Source: Vandiemenella viatica (lineage: Eukaryota > Arthropoda > Insecta > Orthoptera > Morabidae). Taken from it: a DNA stretch of 64,000 nucleotides. The DNA lies in assembly GCA_031002005.1 (NCBI GenBank), contig CM061921.1, forward strand, positions 176,088,935-176,152,934, written 5' to 3'. The notes beneath the pieces are model-generated. The model ran no database searches and was not told the DNA's origin. It saw only the letters and a program-made list of their open reading frames with translations. Of this stretch, positions 63,859 to 64,000 are shown piece after piece. Both the position numbers and the translations under genes were made by a program. Each line of letters starts with the position of its first letter. The first letter of the stretch is position 1.

Positions 63859-64000
63859 GGGTTATATCAGAAAACAGTTGGAGATGAGCAGATTAGAAAA
63901 TTTGAAATTAAATATTAAGATATCATGAAGGAACTAAGGAATCTAAAAAAGCGTAAAGGGGCTGGTGTGAATAATATCACTACAGATGTCATAAAGATAA

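Larger units (their letters stand above)
62925..64000 (+). mobile_element. CR1-like LINE, running off the right edge
   Basis: The plus strand starts with an ORF1-like part (LLPESRGEEPHS), the SGNH-like MLGSSHGRRVGPLLQ, YQVTSFSKPS and KKDRVVVVGGAGE, then basic linker frames and the pre-RT block. The RT would lie beyond 64000. Confidence 0.72.

Noticed and set aside
1..64000. A new defence, biosynthetic or regulatory gene system
   Set aside because: I looked for clustered intact genes on both strands and found only transposable elements, repeats and one host-like pseudogene. The unusual signals are structural.

Overview
The window looks like nuclear DNA of an insect with a large, repeat-rich genome. 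The evidence is AT-rich spacer DNA, about eleven copies of one tRNA-derived SINE, an R1-clade LINE with its GAFDNLWWPAV reverse-transcriptase signature, CR1/jockey-like and RTE-like LINEs, Tc1/mariner, hAT and PIF/Harbinger DNA transposons, Ty3-like LTR elements and a Helitron relic. A polyneopteran (orthopteran, phasmid or cockroach type) is my best guess, from memory of such SINE and LINE families; I cannot test it. I find no intact cellular gene, no confident RNA gene, no CRISPR array and no bacterial-type operon. The only host-like gene trace is a frameshifted inhibitor-of-apoptosis (BIR) pseudogene at about 9.24-9.86 kb.

Layout. 0-4.5 kb: LINE tail relics, a 190-bp hAT MITE with a perfect 8-bp target duplication, and a broken Tc1-like transposase. 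4.7-6.3 kb: tandem array of about 285-bp units, interrupted by a Ty3-like LTR element (minus strand, 6291 into a 1000-N gap at 8237-9236). 9.2-9.9 kb: BIR pseudogene. 11.9-15.2 kb: nearly full-length RTE-like LINE (minus). 15.4-25 kb: Helitron helicase relic, a diverged inverted pair, SINEs, a partial LINE and a mariner relic. 25.4-31.1 kb: two CR1-like LINEs head to tail on the minus strand; the longer one has an SGNH-esterase ORF1. 31.4-33.6 kb: composite repeat with three tRNA-like modules. 34.9-37.1 kb: LINE split by another composite repeat. 37.8-38.7 kb: PIF/Harbinger element. 39-46.5 kb: SINEs, a 350-bp higher-order tandem repeat, a 55-bp minisatellite and a 349-bp MITE.

46.7-57.6 kb is a layered insertion stack. 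An R1-like LINE (plus) is the base. A PIF/Harbinger element sits in it with a TAA duplication. A roughly 0.7-kb unidentified segment also sits in it, between GTAACA repeats. Inside that segment is an I-like LINE (minus), between near-matching 12-bp repeats. Inside that LINE is an LTR retrotransposon with nearly identical 429-bp LTRs and a GGCT duplication. A SINE follows near the R1 end. 61.5-62.9 kb holds a Tc1-like element rebuilt as a palindrome with arms of about 508 bp, flanked by TA. A CR1-like LINE runs off the right edge.

The elements do not form a pathway; the window is an insertion history. The most unusual objects are the palindromic Tc1 element, the pol-deleted LTR element with young LTRs, the tRNA-module composite repeats, and the BIR pseudogene. 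Boundaries marked approximate were judged by eye. Several frameshifts fall at homopolymers and could be assembly errors.
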